Of a stretch of DNA of 14,180 nt, positions 13,962 through 14,180 are shown in pieces (within the stretch, counting starts at the first letter, position 1; each line of letters begins with the position of its first letter). A program made the position numbers and the translations under genes. The notes beneath the pieces are model-generated. The model had not been told where the DNA came from, made no database searches, and was given only the letters and a program-made list of their open reading frames with translations. The DNA comes from DATFGK01 sp046712825 (GTDB lineage: Bacteria; Actinomycetota; AC-67): assembly GCA_046712825.1 (NCBI GenBank), contig JBKKCR010000225.1, positions 1 to 14,180 on the forward strand, given 5' to 3'.

Positions 13962-14180
13962 GCCCGCGGACTGGGACCGCCAGCTGATCGAAGACCAGCT
14001 GGCGCACTACAAACAGATCAGCCGGGAGCCCGACCCGCTCGGGAAGCTGGCGCTCTTTTCCGCCGGCGCCCGGACGCAAGGGCGGCTCGGCACGCTGATC
14101 CTCGAATGCTCGTCGTGCAAGCGCGAGTCACCCGTGCGCCTGCGCGAGCTGCCGCGGCTCGCGTTCCCGTTCTGGCTGAC
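13909..14180 (+). CDS. Hypothetical CxxC protein downstream of parA (partial)
   Basis: This open frame starts at an ATG inside the 3' end of the ParA gene and runs off the right edge after 90 codons. Residues 1-20 are polar and low in order. A charged helix (DWDRQLIEDQLAHYKQI) and a segment with Cys67-x-x-Cys70 (LECSSCKRE) follow, which could be half of a zinc ribbon. The next residues, PVRLRELPRLAFPFWL, are more hydrophobic. The 53-base overlap with parA and the continuous open frame suggest a coupled gene. I do not recognise the family. Some actinobacteria have a small protein between a ParA-like gene and scpA, so it may be that, but this is inference. The start codon is uncertain because no good ribosome site is visible. 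Confidence 0.6.
   Translation, partial: MQRTTENGETRTTPRNAEPADWDRQLIEDQLAHYKQISREPDPLGKLALFSAGARTQGRLGTLILECSSCKRESPVRLRELPRLAFPFWL

Noticed and set aside
13043..14180. Plasmid or phage origin suggested by the ParA gene
   Set aside because: No Rep, ParB, iterons, AT-rich region or integrase is visible. Base composition matches the rest of the window, and the setting looks chromosomal.

Overview
The window reads as an ordinary, densely packed chromosomal segment of a high-GC Gram-positive-type bacterium, most likely an actinobacterium (possibly an uncultured lineage). This rests on the strong G/C third-position bias, the many GTG starts, an F420-type luciferase-like oxidoreductase, an FHA-domain regulator, a class III adenylate cyclase, and TANNNT -10 boxes that in two cases lie 6-7 bases before a start codon, the spacing of leaderless actinobacterial transcripts. 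I see no tRNA, rRNA, CRISPR array, insertion sequence or phage gene, and no gap between genes longer than about 125 bases.

Layout. (1) 1-742, minus: N-terminal half of a TldD-type metallopeptidase running off the left edge. (2) 867-5048, plus: a tightly packed operon of acyl-CoA dehydrogenase, PHP-domain phosphoesterase, aldehyde dehydrogenase and an FHA-LuxR regulator. Its genes overlap or abut (TGATG, TAGATG, TGAGATG). (3) 5086-7175, plus: a luciferase-like F420-type oxidoreductase coupled by a GTGA overlap to a two-domain lipocalin-like DUF7065/DUF7064 protein. (4) 7180-10371, minus: a 1063-residue protein with a zinc ribbon, adenylate cyclase, AAA ATPase and TPR repeats, converging on the previous operon with a 4-base gap. 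(5) 10495-11148, minus: a catechol-type O-methyltransferase. (6) 11210-13042, plus: a HAD-family hydrolase and a class I aminotransferase. (7) 13164-14180, plus: an orphan Soj/ParA-type ATPase overlapping the start of a small CxxC protein that runs off the right edge.

How the parts may work together. Regions 2 and 3 look like acyl-CoA, aldehyde and lipid-type redox metabolism, with a regulator at the end of the first operon that could respond to Ser/Thr phosphorylation. The cyclase has every catalytic residue expected of an active adenylate cyclase. A palindrome about 90 bases upstream of it matches the CRP/GlxR consensus at 9 of 10 positions, suggesting cAMP feedback on its own synthesis. 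The ParA gene resembles the ParA-like gene beside scpA/scpB in Mycobacterium, so condensin genes may follow to the right.

No clearly new defence, mobile or biosynthetic system is visible. The best leads are the CRP-like site at the cyclase gene, the FHA-LuxR regulator with a Thr-x-x-Asp linker, and the oxidoreductase/DUF7065-DUF7064 pair.
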